Below are positions 1 through 8,227 of a stretch of 64,000 nucleotides of DNA, piece after piece. The notes under the pieces are model-generated. The model was not told the DNA's origin, searched no databases, and was given only the letters and a program-made list of their open reading frames with translations. Source of the stretch: Devosia algicola (GTDB lineage: Bacteria > Pseudomonadota > Alphaproteobacteria > Rhizobiales > Devosiaceae). Made by a program: the position numbers and the translations under genes. Position 1 is the first letter of the stretch. Every line of letters begins with the position of its first letter. The stretch spans positions 1,178,001 to 1,242,000 of the forward strand of contig NZ_CP118246.1 in assembly GCF_028816455.1 (NCBI RefSeq). Direction: 5' to 3'.

Positions 1-2
1 AA

Positions 3-227
3 TGGGCTGTTGTCCAGTTCCATATCATTCGCGGCCTATTGCGGACGTTCAGGAACCGCGCAGATCGCGGGCTGATCATTGTACCCGTCACCATCGAAAA
101 GCCAGCCAGCCAGCGCCCGCCGAAGCCGCGCAAGCCACCGCAGCAACGAACCAAGATCAACGGTCGAAACGACTGGCCGGTTGGCCGCAAAATTTCATCA
201 AAACCATTTCAACGGGAGAAATCATGA
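3..227 (+). CDS. C-terminal end of an unknown protein (5' end outside window)
   Basis: An open frame enters from the left edge and runs 74 codons to a TGA that overlaps the next start codon as ATGA (224-227). That coupling is why I prefer this frame over the longer open frame read from position 2. The visible tail is basic and proline/lysine/arginine-rich, with a short hydrophobic patch before it. I recognise no family. Its position at the head of a chain of overlapping small genes ending in an integrase suggests that it belongs to a prophage or other integrative element. Confidence 0.5.
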   Translation, partial: WAVVQFHIIRGLLRTFRNRADRGLIIVPVTIEKPASQRPPKPRKPPQQRTKINGRNDWPVGRKISSKPFQREKS

Positions 228-538
228 ACCAGCTTCCCCACAGCTTTCGTCGGCATCTGGTCATTATGATCGGCGACCGGCCCCACGCGGTCCGGTTCAC
301 CATTGGCGACGTTATTGCCTGGTTGAAAGAGCAGCCATCTGACGATGCTGCAGAAACCCGCGTTTGGCGCTGTTACGGGCCCGGCTCGCCTTTGGAGCCA
401 TCAACGGACGCGACAGCAAGGGTTGCCAGCGATTGGGCCATACAGGTCAACGCAGAAACCCGACCCGGCTTGCGACCAAATTATCCGGCGTTCGTGCTGG
501 TGCACATGGGACAGAGATTGGAGGCAGCACATGGCTGA
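224..538 (+). CDS. hypothetical protein of integrative element
   Basis: This 104-residue protein has its ATG at 224 behind AACGGGAGAAATC, a good ribosome-binding site. It overlaps the previous stop by 4 bases and the next gene by 8 bases. It has no signal peptide or membrane segment. A stretch near residues 17-35 (RPHAVRF then IGDVIAWLKE) looks like a small folded domain, but I do not recognise the family. The tight overlaps on both sides support a real, co-translated gene. Confidence 0.55.
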   Translation: MNQLPHSFRRHLVIMIGDRPHAVRFTIGDVIAWLKEQPSDDAAETRVWRCYGPGSPLEPSTDATARVASDWAIQVNAETRPGLRPNYPAFVLVHMGQRLEAAHG

Positions 539-761
539 CATTAAAACAAAACTTATCGCAGCACTTGCATTGGGCGCTGCACTGACCGGATGCGCCAGCA
601 CCACACATGCAAGTCATGAGCGGATACCCGGCGTTGTAAACGTGGTCAGCATGGATCGAGACGGACGGCTTATCTATCAGCCGATCAGCGATTTCACGGG
701 CAGCACCCCAGCCGATGCCATGCAGTCAATTTCTGACGGCCCAATGAAGGCACCAGAATAA
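531..761 (+). CDS. small predicted lipoprotein of integrative element
   Basis: This 76-residue protein has a short basic start, a hydrophobic stretch at residues 8-18 and a lipobox LTGC with the acceptor Cys at residue 21. It is therefore probably a lipoprotein, processed by signal peptidase II. The mature part is short and polar, with no recognised domain. The ATG (531) lies inside the preceding gene, and the TAA (759-761) shares a base with the next ATG (761). A small lipoprotein in a phage-like cassette could be a spanin subunit or a lysogenic-conversion protein, but nothing in the sequence decides this. Confidence 0.6.
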   Translation: MADIKTKLIAALALGAALTGCASTTHASHERIPGVVNVVSMDRDGRLIYQPISDFTGSTPADAMQSISDGPMKAPE

Positions 762-931
762 TGGCTGAAATTGAACGGGAAAAGCTTCTAGCGGCGCTAA
801 AGAGCGTCATTGAGTGGCTTGAAACGGCATCGTCGCCTTACGTGTACGGAAGCGGATCTCATGTCGAATGGGAGGCTGAACGAGCGAAACGCATAGCCAA
901 TGCCCGCAAAACCTTGGAGGGTTCGGAATGA
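761..931 (+). CDS. small hypothetical protein
   Basis: This 56-residue acidic and probably helical protein has an ATG sharing one base with the upstream TAA. Its TGA overlaps the next ATG as ATGA (928-931). It has no signal peptide and no recognised domain. The coupled start and stop on both sides are the main evidence that it is translated. Confidence 0.5.
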   Translation: MAEIEREKLLAALKSVIEWLETASSPYVYGSGSHVEWEAERAKRIANARKTLEGSE

Positions 932-1101
932 GCAAGCCGCTTGCCATAACCAAGCGGCAGGCCAAAACGCTGTTGCAGGCAGCGCAGGAACAGGGCGGCA
1001 TTGTCGAGGTCGAAACCAGCATCGGGATAATTCGACTTATCCCCAAGGACAAATCATCGGACGATGAGAGCGTTGACAAAGAGCCAAAAGGCTACTTTTG
1101 A
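928..1101 (+). CDS. small hypothetical protein encoded just before the integrase
   Basis: This 57-residue protein has an N-terminal basic segment with QAKTLLQAAQ, then a short beta-rich stretch (IVEVET, IIRLIP) and an acidic tail. It overlaps the preceding gene as ATGA and the integrase start as TGATG (1099-1103). Small proteins in this position often control excision or DNA binding, but no helix-turn-helix is obvious here, so I leave the function open. Confidence 0.5.
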   Translation: MSKPLAITKRQAKTLLQAAQEQGGIVEVETSIGIIRLIPKDKSSDDESVDKEPKGYF

Positions 1102-2138
1102 TGCTCGACATGCCGCGCACCAGAAAGCAGTACGTTCATAGGGAGAAAACGCGCCACGGAAAGACCGTTTGGTATTTTCGGCGTGGTGATGGCCCGCGCG
1201 TGCGGCTTCCCGGCGAATATGAAAGCCCGGAATGGCTGGCGGCATACGAAGCGGCACTCGGCGGAAATAAGCCGGAACCAGCAAAATCAACCGCGACCGG
1301 CACATTCAAATGGTTGGTCGAGCGCTATCAGGCCAGCGCCAAGTTTGCAGGTCTGGCGCAAGAGACACAGAAGTTTCGCAGCGGGGTCTTAAGGCGAGTT
1401 GTTGAAACGGCCGGCGACCTGCGCATTGCCAGCATCACCAGATCGATGATTGCCGAGGGGCGCGACAGGCGAGCAGCCACGCCATTTGCAGCAATCAACT
1501 ATCTCAAGGTGATGAACCAGGTATTTGCATTTGCCGTTGATGCTGGATATCTGCCCCACAACCCAGCCAAGGGCATAGATCGCCCATCACCGGCCACAGA
1601 CGGCCATCACACTTGGACGGTGTCCGAGGTCCGTCGATACCAGAACCGCCACCCATTGGGTACGCGCGAACGGCTGGCAATGGACTTGTTACTGTATACC
1701 GGCCTTCGGCGCGGCGATCTGGTCCAGTTGGGGCGCCAACACGTCCGCAACGGGATCATTCGCTATCGGGCGACCAAGAATGGCGTCGAGATCGTCTTGC
1801 CCATGCTGCCGGTATTGCAGGCAACCATTGACGCCGGGCCAACGGGCGACCTGACATTTTTGGCAACCATGCGAAATACGCCATGGAAAAAGGAAAGCTT
1901 CGGGACATGGTTCCGCAACGCCTGCATTGCTGCAAACGTGCCCGGTCGCGCCCATGGCCTGCGAAAGGCTGGGGCAACATTCGCCGCCGAGAATGGGGCT
2001 AGCGATCAGCAACTAATGGCAATATTCGGCTGGACCAATCCAGAACAAGCCGCCGTCTATACCCGCACGGCAAGCCGCGCAAAGATGGCCGCAATGGGCG
2101 TTGGCATGCTCGACCCGAAAGACGAAAACGAGGCCTAA
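1101..2138 (+). CDS. int: tyrosine recombinase / phage-type integrase
   Basis: This 345-residue site-specific recombinase would integrate and excise the element whose other genes precede it. The C-terminal catalytic domain shows the family residues: Arg203 (TGLRRGD), His285 and Arg288 (HGLRKAG), Trp311 in place of the last histidine (FGWTNPE) and the nucleophile Tyr320 (AVYTR). The N-terminal part (residues 1-60) has the basic, aromatic arm-binding look of phage integrases. ATG 1101 overlaps the upstream stop. A TTG at 1098 directly before it is a less likely start. No tRNA adjoins its 3' end, so the attachment site is not evident. Confidence 0.9.
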   Translation: MLDMPRTRKQYVHREKTRHGKTVWYFRRGDGPRVRLPGEYESPEWLAAYEAALGGNKPEPAKSTATGTFKWLVERYQASAKFAGLAQETQKFRSGVLRRVVETAGDLRIASITRSMIAEGRDRRAATPFAAINYLKVMNQVFAFAVDAGYLPHNPAKGIDRPSPATDGHHTWTVSEVRRYQNRHPLGTRERLAMDLLLYTGLRRGDLVQLGRQHVRNGIIRYRATKNGVEIVLPMLPVLQATIDAGPTGDLTFLATMRNTPWKKESFGTWFRNACIAANVPGRAHGLRKAGATFAAENGASDQQLMAIFGWTNPEQAAVYTRTASRAKMAAMGVGMLDPKDENEA

Positions 2139-2153
2139 ACGTGAACGTCTATC

Positions 2154-2178
2154 CCCGCACCTTGCAATCCGGTGCGGG
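2154..2178 (+). terminator. hairpin after the integrase gene
   Basis: CCCGCACC (2154-2161) and GGTGCGGG (2171-2178) form an 8-bp GC-rich stem with a 9-base loop, 16 bases after the integrase stop. No T-run follows, so it may be a weak terminator. It could also be an arm of an attachment or recombination site. Confidence 0.4.
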
Positions 2179-2663
2179 AATCATCGTGAAAAAGGCAACA
2201 TAAACAGCAACTTGACTTTTGTGGTTGCGATCCTGTCGGGATCACCAAGTATTTTCAATGAGGCAGAGCGCCAAGGTTTAAGCGCAGGGGCGCGACTTGA
2301 TGTCGCCGCATTGACCAACTAACCGAATTGGTTCCACAGACGCCTAGTTCGGCCATATCGCTGGAGCACGGCAATTAGGCCATTCTCAACGCGACAATAT
2401 GATAAAAAGCACCATCCGCCGCGTCTGGATTTTCGAAGGACCTGCCACCCCCAACAGGCATGAAATGGCGAGCGTTGCATCCGATCTAACTCTCGGCGCC
2501 AGCGATCACCAAGAGTTCAAGCAACGACAGCACGCCTTCTGCGTTTCAATAAAAGTTTAGACAATTTGTTTTGGCAGGCTTTACGCCGATTCCAAATTGG
2601 TCGCGGTCGGCAAGGTTCTGGTTATTTTCATGGAGGAATGTGACCTCAGTTTGGGAGCGCCAC
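2179..2663. other. intergenic region between integrase and hlyIII
   Basis: About 485 bases hold no gene I can support. Short open frames here lack ribosome-binding sites and family resemblance. This stretch should contain the junction between the integrative element and the chromosome, but I see no tRNA fragment and no repeat of a sequence elsewhere in the window. A weak inverted repeat (GATCC/GGATC) sits near 2230. Confidence 0.4.
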
Positions 2664-3356
2664 ATGGCTGAAAAATCAACAATAAAAACGAATTACTCGT
2701 GGTGGAGTCGCGTGCAGCGTCCCCTTACACCCGCCGAACTGATCGCTGATGGTATCGTTCATGTCGTAGGCCTGCTGCTGGCACTCGCCGCCGGCGCAGT
2801 TTTGCTTCTGGGGACAACACCGGATGCCTCGATAGCAGAATTTTCCTCCCTGGTTCTCTATTTGGGATCTCTGGTTGGTGTCCTCAGCATCTCCATGGCC
2901 TACAATCTTTGGCCGGTTTCCCCGATCAAGATGCATTTGGCCAGACTGGATCAGGCTGCCATCTTTCTGTTTATCGCCGGCACCTACACCCCGTTTCTCG
3001 CCGTGCTCGGCGGCACCCCGATGGGCATATTGATGACGACTTTTGTTTGGGGCGCTTCTCTGATTGGCATAGCGCTCAAACTTTTCGTGCCCCAACGTTT
3101 TGGCCGCCTTGCAATTGCCCTCTATCTGGCGATCGGCTGGAGTGGTGTTTTTGTGTTTCACTCGCTCGCCGCAACCCTGCCCGCCTCAACCATGGGCCTG
3201 CTTTTGGCAGGCGGCATCGTTTATTCGCTAGGGGTCGTATTCCATCTATGGGAACAGCTGAAGTTTCAAAATGCCCTTTGGCACGTTTTCGTGGTTGTCG
3301 GCGCAAGCCTACATCTGCTGGCGATCATTAATTTTATCGTCCTTGATCATCCCTGA
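2664..3356 (+). CDS. hemolysin III family (PAQR-like) membrane protein
   Basis: This 230-residue multi-spanning inner-membrane protein belongs to the HlyIII/YqfA branch of the PAQR superfamily. Family signatures are ELIADGIVHVVG near residue 28, RLDQAAIFLFIAGTYTP in the middle and FHLWEQLKFQNALWH-x-F near the C terminus. The usual LDH of the middle motif reads LDQ here, which removes one candidate metal-binding His. Bacterial members have no settled function. I chose ATG 2664 because hydrophobic family sequence begins soon after it. The frame is open further upstream (2571) but that extension has no family character. Confidence 0.85.
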   Translation: MAEKSTIKTNYSWWSRVQRPLTPAELIADGIVHVVGLLLALAAGAVLLLGTTPDASIAEFSSLVLYLGSLVGVLSISMAYNLWPVSPIKMHLARLDQAAIFLFIAGTYTPFLAVLGGTPMGILMTTFVWGASLIGIALKLFVPQRFGRLAIALYLAIGWSGVFVFHSLAATLPASTMGLLLAGGIVYSLGVVFHLWEQLKFQNALWHVFVVVGASLHLLAIINFIVLDHP

Positions 3357-3371
3357 CCAAGGAGCGGCGCG

Positions 3372-3869
3372 TCAGCCGCCCTGCCCGCCACTTGTGCGAA
3401 CATGATCCATTCTGTCGCCAGCCTTAAGCCCGATCTCAACTGACCGACCGCCCGGAATTTCCAGCACAAACTGGACGGGAACTCCCGACGGGATTGATGT
3501 CGGATCCTGGGGGCGTGCGTTGACATGAATGGTTTTGACGATGCCTTCAGCGTCTACAAAGATCATATCCAGGGGAATAAACGTATTCCGCATCCAGAAT
3601 GAAACCGGTCGTTCTTCCTTGAAGTCGAACAACATCCCCGCATCGCTTGCCAGCTCCTGCCGGAACATCAGGCCGTCGGCGCGGGATTTCGGGGTGTCGA
3701 CAACCTCAACCCTAAAGGCAAAGTCGCCCTTGGCGGTATGAAGCGTCAATTTTTCGTCGCCGCTACTGGCGCAACCCGCCACCGTCGAGGCCACAAAAAT
3801 CGTCAATATCAGGGCCAGTACCCGTGATGCATTCGCGATACCGGCCAAACCTTGAGCAACGACGCGCAT
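3372..3869 (-). CDS. DUF192 family lipoprotein
   Basis: This 165-residue protein has a hydrophobic N-terminal segment and a lipobox VAGC with Cys33, so it is probably membrane-anchored in the periplasm. The rest is a DUF192 domain, with the characteristic SRADGLMFRQEL, FWMRNTFIPLDMIF and EIPGG motifs. The function of DUF192 is unknown. ATG 3869 follows AGGAT with about 8 bases spacing, and an upstream in-frame ATG (3929) would overlap the cold-shock gene. It lies just downstream of that gene on the same strand, a neighbour pair familiar in alphaproteobacteria. Confidence 0.85.
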   Translation of the reverse strand: MRVVAQGLAGIANASRVLALILTIFVASTVAGCASSGDEKLTLHTAKGDFAFRVEVVDTPKSRADGLMFRQELASDAGMLFDFKEERPVSFWMRNTFIPLDMIFVDAEGIVKTIHVNARPQDPTSIPSGVPVQFVLEIPGGRSVEIGLKAGDRMDHVRTSGGQGG

Positions 3870-3879
3870 ATCAACTATC

Positions 3880-4503
3880 CTAATGCGATGACGGCGCCTC
3901 ACCCCAGCCGTCGGGACGAATTTCTGCAACCATCAACCCCTTGGGGCCCTCGCCATAACGCACCAGCACAAATTGGCCTGGCCGCAGTTCGGTAATACCA
4001 AAGCGACGCAGCGTTTCCATATGCACAAATACGTCAGGCGTACCCTCGCCCGCCGACAGAAATCCAAAACCCTTGATTCTATTGAACCATTTGACCTCAA
4101 GCCGTACCATGCTTGAGGTCGGCTCGACGGTAACATGGGTGCGCGAGGTCGGCATTTGTGCTGGATGGCGAGCTGTGGATTCATCCATGGATAGGATACG
4201 AAACGCTTGGAGGCCACCAGGCCGATTGAGCGCCTCGCACACGACGCGCGCGCCCTCATAGGCGGTTTGGAAACCGTCACGACGCAAACAGGTCACATGC
4301 AGCAGAACATCGGCAAGGCCATTGTCAGGGACAATGAACCCAAACCCCTTGCCCGCATCAAACCACTTGATGGTGCCAACGATCTCGACCGTATCAAGGC
4401 TGGCGTCCTGGCTGCCTTCGGTCGGTTCCGACGCGCCAGCCGCACGCGCCGCATCCCCGCTCATCTCTGTGGTCTCGCCATCCCCAGACGACTTCGCCCC
4501 CAT
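3880..4503 (-). CDS. protein with two cold-shock domains
   Basis: This 207-residue cytoplasmic protein carries two cold-shock domains at about residues 41-106 and 133-197. Each has the RNP1-type aromatic motif (KWFDAGKGFGFI and KWFNRIKGFGF) and a second motif (DVLLHV, DVFVHM), so it should bind single-stranded RNA or DNA. The N-terminal 40 residues are acidic and low in complexity. ATG 4503 is preceded by AAAAGG at suitable spacing. The double-domain architecture is typical of alphaproteobacteria and differs from the single-domain CspA type. The 206-bp gap to the divergent gloA gene should hold both promoters. Confidence 0.9.
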   Translation of the reverse strand: MGAKSSGDGETTEMSGDAARAAGASEPTEGSQDASLDTVEIVGTIKWFDAGKGFGFIVPDNGLADVLLHVTCLRRDGFQTAYEGARVVCEALNRPGGLQAFRILSMDESTARHPAQMPTSRTHVTVEPTSSMVRLEVKWFNRIKGFGFLSAGEGTPDVFVHMETLRRFGITELRPGQFVLVRYGEGPKGLMVAEIRPDGWGEAPSSH

Positions 4504-4709
4504 ATTATAAGCCTTTTCGCACTCGCCTCGCCGCAGGCAAGGTACATAACAACACAGCATACTCTGGCCGATTCAGTGCCAAAAGTTAAGAAGATGTTGT
4601 CACTTTGTTTGCGACGCGTCCATAGCTATCGAGTGCTACCGCATTGCGTGCCAACGCTGGGCTTGCTAAGCCTTCACAATCACTCACAATTTTACCTGAG
4701 GAGCGTGCG

Positions 4710-5127
4710 ATGCAATACCTGCACACGATGGTTCGCGTCACCGATGTCGAACAAAGCCTGCGATTCTATTGTCAGGGGTTGGGTCTTGAGGAGTCGAGAC
4801 GCGTCGAAAATGAAAAAGGCCGCTTTACCCTGATTTTCCTCAAGGCACCGGGCGATGCTGGTGGCGAAGTCGAACTCACCTACAATTGGGATCCGGAGGA
4901 ATATTCTGGCGGTCGCAATTTTGGCCACCTCGCCTATCGCGTCAAGGACATCTATGCGCTGTGCCAACATTTGTCCGATATGGGCGTTGTTATCAACCGC
5001 CCCCCACGCGATGGCCATATGGCGTTTGTGCGCTCACCCGACGGCATATCCGTAGAACTGATCCAGGACGGCGAGTCTCGCACCACAGGAGCCATGGCTG
5101 TCGATGCCCAACACTGGCGTTTGGTAG
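4710..5127 (+). CDS. gloA: lactoylglutathione lyase (glyoxalase I), frameshift near its end
   Basis: This enzyme converts the methylglyoxal-glutathione hemithioacetal to S-lactoylglutathione. The metal ligands are visible as His5, Glu55, His73 and Glu116. As written the frame runs on to 5156 with an unfamiliar tail. Deleting the extra T in GAGTCT (5073-5078) gives the normal ending ELAPQEPWLSMPNTGVW and a TAG at 5125-5127, for 138 residues, the family length. The corrected stop also places the hairpin at 5147-5186 cleanly downstream, whereas the uncorrected stop lies inside it. The start follows TGAGGAG. Confidence 0.93.
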
Positions 5128-5146
5128 CCGACCGCAACCGACTAAC

Positions 5147-5186
5147 ACTTCGCTAACCACGTCGCTTAGCGCGCGGTTAGCGAAGT
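5147..5186 (+). terminator. 12-bp inverted repeat downstream of gloA
   Basis: ACTTCGCTAACC (5147-5158) and GGTTAGCGAAGT (5175-5186) are perfect inverted complements with a 16-base loop. The right arm is followed by a T-containing stretch. It is probably the gloA transcription terminator, given its position 20 bases after the corrected stop codon. Confidence 0.6.
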
Positions 5187-5263
5187 TGATCGTATTTTAG
5201 CGACTTCAGTCGACCCGACATTGTTCGTTGCAATTGTGCAACAATCGGGGTTTGGAAGTTGCC

Positions 5264-5728
5264 ATGAAAGCCGTCGTCGCCGCCGCCATTCTAGCCATGA
5301 CCATTTCGGGTTGCGTGCCCATGGCCATGTTCGCCAGCAGTTCGGGAGCCGGCTATCGCGGCTTGAAGTCGGACTGGGGCACGCTGGTCGCCAGCAAGGA
5401 AGTCAATGCGCTGTGTCTGTCGCCAAAATTGCGCCTTGCCATCTGGGATATTGAAGGTCACTTCGGCAAGAAAGTCGTGATGAATTCCGGCTTCCGCGAC
5501 AACAACCACAATGCAGCGGCTGGCGGCGTCACAAATTCCTATCATACAAAGTGCATGGCCGCCGATATTCGCATTCCCGGGGTCGACAAGCAGCAATTGA
5601 TTGCCTTCGCCATGCGCACCGATTCCGTGGGCGGACTAGGCTGCTACCCAAGCCGCGACTTCATCCACATTGATGTCCGTGACCGGCCTCGCGGTTATCA
5701 ACGTCCTGTGACTTTCAGTGGTTGCTGA
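5264..5728 (+). CDS. D-Ala-D-Ala carboxypeptidase-like lipoprotein (peptidase M15 fold)
   Basis: This 154-residue protein has a signal peptide and lipobox (ISGC, Cys17). The catalytic region resembles the M15A/YcbK family: SGFRD (Arg78), then SYHTKCMAAD with Ser92, His94 and Asp101, then FIHIDV with His135. The two His and the Asp would bind zinc. Family members act on cell-wall peptides in the periplasm. The position usually occupied by Gly in SxHxxG is Cys97 here. I picked the ATG at 5264 because it starts directly with the signal peptide. Confidence 0.8.
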   Translation: MKAVVAAAILAMTISGCVPMAMFASSSGAGYRGLKSDWGTLVASKEVNALCLSPKLRLAIWDIEGHFGKKVVMNSGFRDNNHNAAAGGVTNSYHTKCMAADIRIPGVDKQQLIAFAMRTDSVGGLGCYPSRDFIHIDVRDRPRGYQRPVTFSGC

Positions 5729-5801
5729 AAAAACACAGCGATCCTATGACAAACGGGGTTGCGCATTTGGGGCAAGCCCAATATACGAACCCAGCGCTTA
5801 G

Positions 5802-5876
5802 GCGCCCTTCGTCTATCGGTCAGGACGCCACCCTTTCACGGTGGAGAGAGGGGTTCGATTCCCCTAGGGCGTACCA
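5802..5876 (+). tRNA. trnE: tRNA-Glu (anticodon TTC)
   Basis: A complete cloverleaf starts with acceptor GCGCCCT paired to AGGGCGT. It has the D arm GTCTATCGGTCAGGAC, an anticodon stem CCACC/GGTGG with anticodon TTC at 5835-5837, and a T arm GGGGTTCGATTCCCC. CCA is encoded (5874-5876). The first acceptor pair is G-U. Confidence 0.96.
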
Positions 5877-5923
5877 ACTCCTGTTGGAATATTGCTGAGC
5901 GTCAGAGCCGTGCATTTGGCCAT

Positions 5924-5998
5924 GCGCCCTTCGTCTATCGGTTAGGACGGCACCCTCTCACGGTGCAGAGGGGGGTTCGATTCCCCCAGGGCGTACCA
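5924..5998 (+). tRNA. trnE: tRNA-Glu (anticodon CTC)
   Basis: This is a second Glu tRNA 47 bases after the first, with the same acceptor stem. Its anticodon stem GCACC/GGTGC carries CTC at 5957-5959, and the T arm is GGGGGTTCGATTCCCCC. CCA is encoded (5996-5998). The pair reads both Glu codons, and the near-identity outside the anticodon arm indicates an old tandem duplication. Confidence 0.96.
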
Positions 5999-6138
5999 AA
6001 TCCCCCAGCAACAATCGTCCATTACAACCGCCAGTGGCGCACACATCCCACTAGGTGCGGCCGATCCCTTACAGCGGGAGCCTTTCGCCCGGCTTTGTGC
6101 CATGCTAGTCAAGCCGCGCTTAGCAGTCGGAGAGTTCC

Positions 6139-6916
6139 GTGACACAAGATTATACAGGCGCGATCAGCTTCGTATCCAGCGGAACGCCAGAAGCCGACGC
6201 CGCAGCCGACGCCTTGCGGACCATCTACGGCGATGTCGGCTTCGACAATGCCAGCGCCATAGTTGCGCTGGGAGGCGATGGATTGATGCTGCAAACCCTG
6301 CATCGGGCTATGCGTCTTGATATTCCGGTTTACGGCATGAATTTCGGTTCGGTCGGTTTCATGATGAACACCTTCTCCCAAATTGATCTGAACGCCCGGC
6401 TCGCTGCGGCCCAGCCTACCCAGATATACCCGCTGTCCATGCATGCCCTCGACTGCTCTGGCACCCCCCATAGTGCCCTGGCGCTGAACGAGGTGTCGCT
6501 GTTCCGGTCCACCTACCAGGCCGCCAAAATTCAAATCATTGTCGACGGCGAATCGCGGCTCGATGAGTTGATTTGCGACGGTGTCCTGATATCGACGCCC
6601 GCTGGGTCGACGGCCTATAATCTGTCAGGCTCATGGCCCGATCCTGCCCATTGAAGCACACCTTTTGGCGATGACGCCAATTTCGCCCTTCCGTCCACGT
6701 CGTTGGCGCGGCGCCATTCTGGGCAACCACGCCAGCGTCAAATTTGTGGCGCGCGAAGCCGACAAGCGCCCCATAAGCGCCGTGGCCGACAATGTGGAAT
6801 TTCAAAACGTTGTCGAAGTAACCGTGCGCGAAGACCGCAGCCATGGCGTAACCCTGTTGTTCGATCCAGGCACGAGCCTTGAAGAGCGCGTCTTGATCGA
6901 ACAGTTCCGTTACTAG
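6139..6916 (+). CDS. nadK: NAD kinase, frameshifted
   Basis: This essential enzyme phosphorylates NAD to NADP with ATP or polyphosphate. The GGDG motif lies at residues 45-48 and MNFGSVGFMMN follows. The frame breaks at AGGCT (6627-6631). Removing one G joins TAYNLSAHGPILPIEAH to TPISPFRPRRW, the standard family sequence, for 258 residues. The start is GTG 6139. The stop (6914-6916) overlaps the convergent DUF2336 gene by four bases. Confidence 0.92.
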
Positions 6917-8115
6917 GCAGCCGGTAGCGCCAGACGCGGCTCGCTCAAATCGGGCAGCGGCATGGGAGATTGGGCTTCGGTCGCAAATGCGGCCATCACC
7001 CCGCGCGCCGCCTTGCGGGCAAGTTTGATATTCTGTTCGCTCAGATATGAAAAAGCTTCCTCAAGCTCGTGGGGAATAACCCCCTCATGCTCTGCAATCA
7101 ATTCCTCGGTGAGTGCCGTCACCACAAAATGGCGTGCGGAAATATCGTCGGCGAGGTCGGCGGCGCGCGCATGCAGAATTAGTCGCACCAGCAAATTGCG
7201 CACGCCCTCATTAAGACCGCATCGCACCAAAAGTGCATTGAGGGCGGCTCGACTGCCGCGATCAAGCAGGTTGAAAACCTTTTCGCGCGGCGTATCGCCA
7301 AGCTCGGCGAGACAATCCGCAAAAAACAACACGTGCCCGCCAATTACGGCGTGTAGCATGACTCGTGTACTCAGCCCGTCCGAGGCAACAAGATTGGCGG
7401 CATATCGCATGTTCGCCGCGCCGGCCTCGCGTTCGCCGATGGACGCCAATGCCGTATCACTGCTGTCCCGCAACAGACGAGACAAACGTTCTGGCGCAAT
7501 CGCGCCCTTGACAATTCGCGTCCCTGCCAACGCATCAGCAACGGCGTGTACAAGCGTCAAGCGCGCTTCCGCCGGTAAGTCCTTACGTCGCAACAATGCG
7601 CCGCGCAATTCCGGCGCCGCACCGTGACGGTGCACCATGTCGATAAGTGTGTTTGGTTCAAGCACAACATCATCGCGCCGCAGCAGGCGCAGGGTAAGCG
7701 GCTCAAGATCGCGTGCCAACATGAGCTGTGCAAGGCGCGTGCTCAACTTTGTGCGTTGCGACAACGCCAGCAGCATTGGCAGATCCAGCTTCGGGATCAA
7801 CCCCACCATGTCAGCGTCTACCAGCACGGGCGAATATTGCAGCACCGCCCGCGCAATGATCGAGCTATCATGCAATAGCGATAGCATGATTGAGCGAGGC
7901 GCTTCAGGCGAATGCAGCAAACCATAGGCCAATGCCGCTCGGACCTTTACAGAAGGATCGTCCAGAAAACCGATCAGCGCTGCATATAGTCCCGCCTGCT
8001 CGTCCGCGGGGCCCTTGTGACCGAGATAGGCCAGCGCCGCCAGATGCGCCGCCGCACCACGCTGTTCGCTATCACTGGACTGCGACAGGGCGAAAAACTC
8101 TTGATAGGCGACCAT
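6913..8115 (-). CDS. DUF2336 domain protein
   Basis: This 400-residue, mainly alpha-helical, Leu/Ala/Arg-rich protein has the HEAT-repeat-like pattern of DUF2336, a family common in Hyphomicrobiales and of unknown function. It has no signal peptide and no membrane segments. ATG 8115 follows GGAG at 7 bases, while an in-frame start at 8154 has no good ribosome-binding site. The gene contains several untouched AGCTC/GAGCT sites, for example 7301-7305, and its frame is intact. Confidence 0.8.
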   Translation of the reverse strand: MVAYQEFFALSQSSDSEQRGAAAHLAALAYLGHKGPADEQAGLYAALIGFLDDPSVKVRAALAYGLLHSPEAPRSIMLSLLHDSSIIARAVLQYSPVLVDADMVGLIPKLDLPMLLALSQRTKLSTRLAQLMLARDLEPLTLRLLRRDDVVLEPNTLIDMVHRHGAAPELRGALLRRKDLPAEARLTLVHAVADALAGTRIVKGAIAPERLSRLLRDSSDTALASIGEREAGAANMRYAANLVASDGLSTRVMLHAVIGGHVLFFADCLAELGDTPREKVFNLLDRGSRAALNALLVRCGLNEGVRNLLVRLILHARAADLADDISARHFVVTALTEELIAEHEGVIPHELEEAFSYLSEQNIKLARKAARGVMAAFATEAQSPMPLPDLSEPRLALPAA

Positions 8116-8227
8116 GCTGTTCTCCAAACAACTTGGCGCGATGCTATCGGACAAGGTTTAAGGAACTGTTCACCATGTTTGTTGGTTCATTGGTCAAGTA
8201 ATATCCAGCACTCGCCCGCCAGACCCC

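Noticed and set aside
2676..3161. 161-codon minus-strand frame
   Set aside because: It is antisense to the HlyIII-family gene with no independent support.
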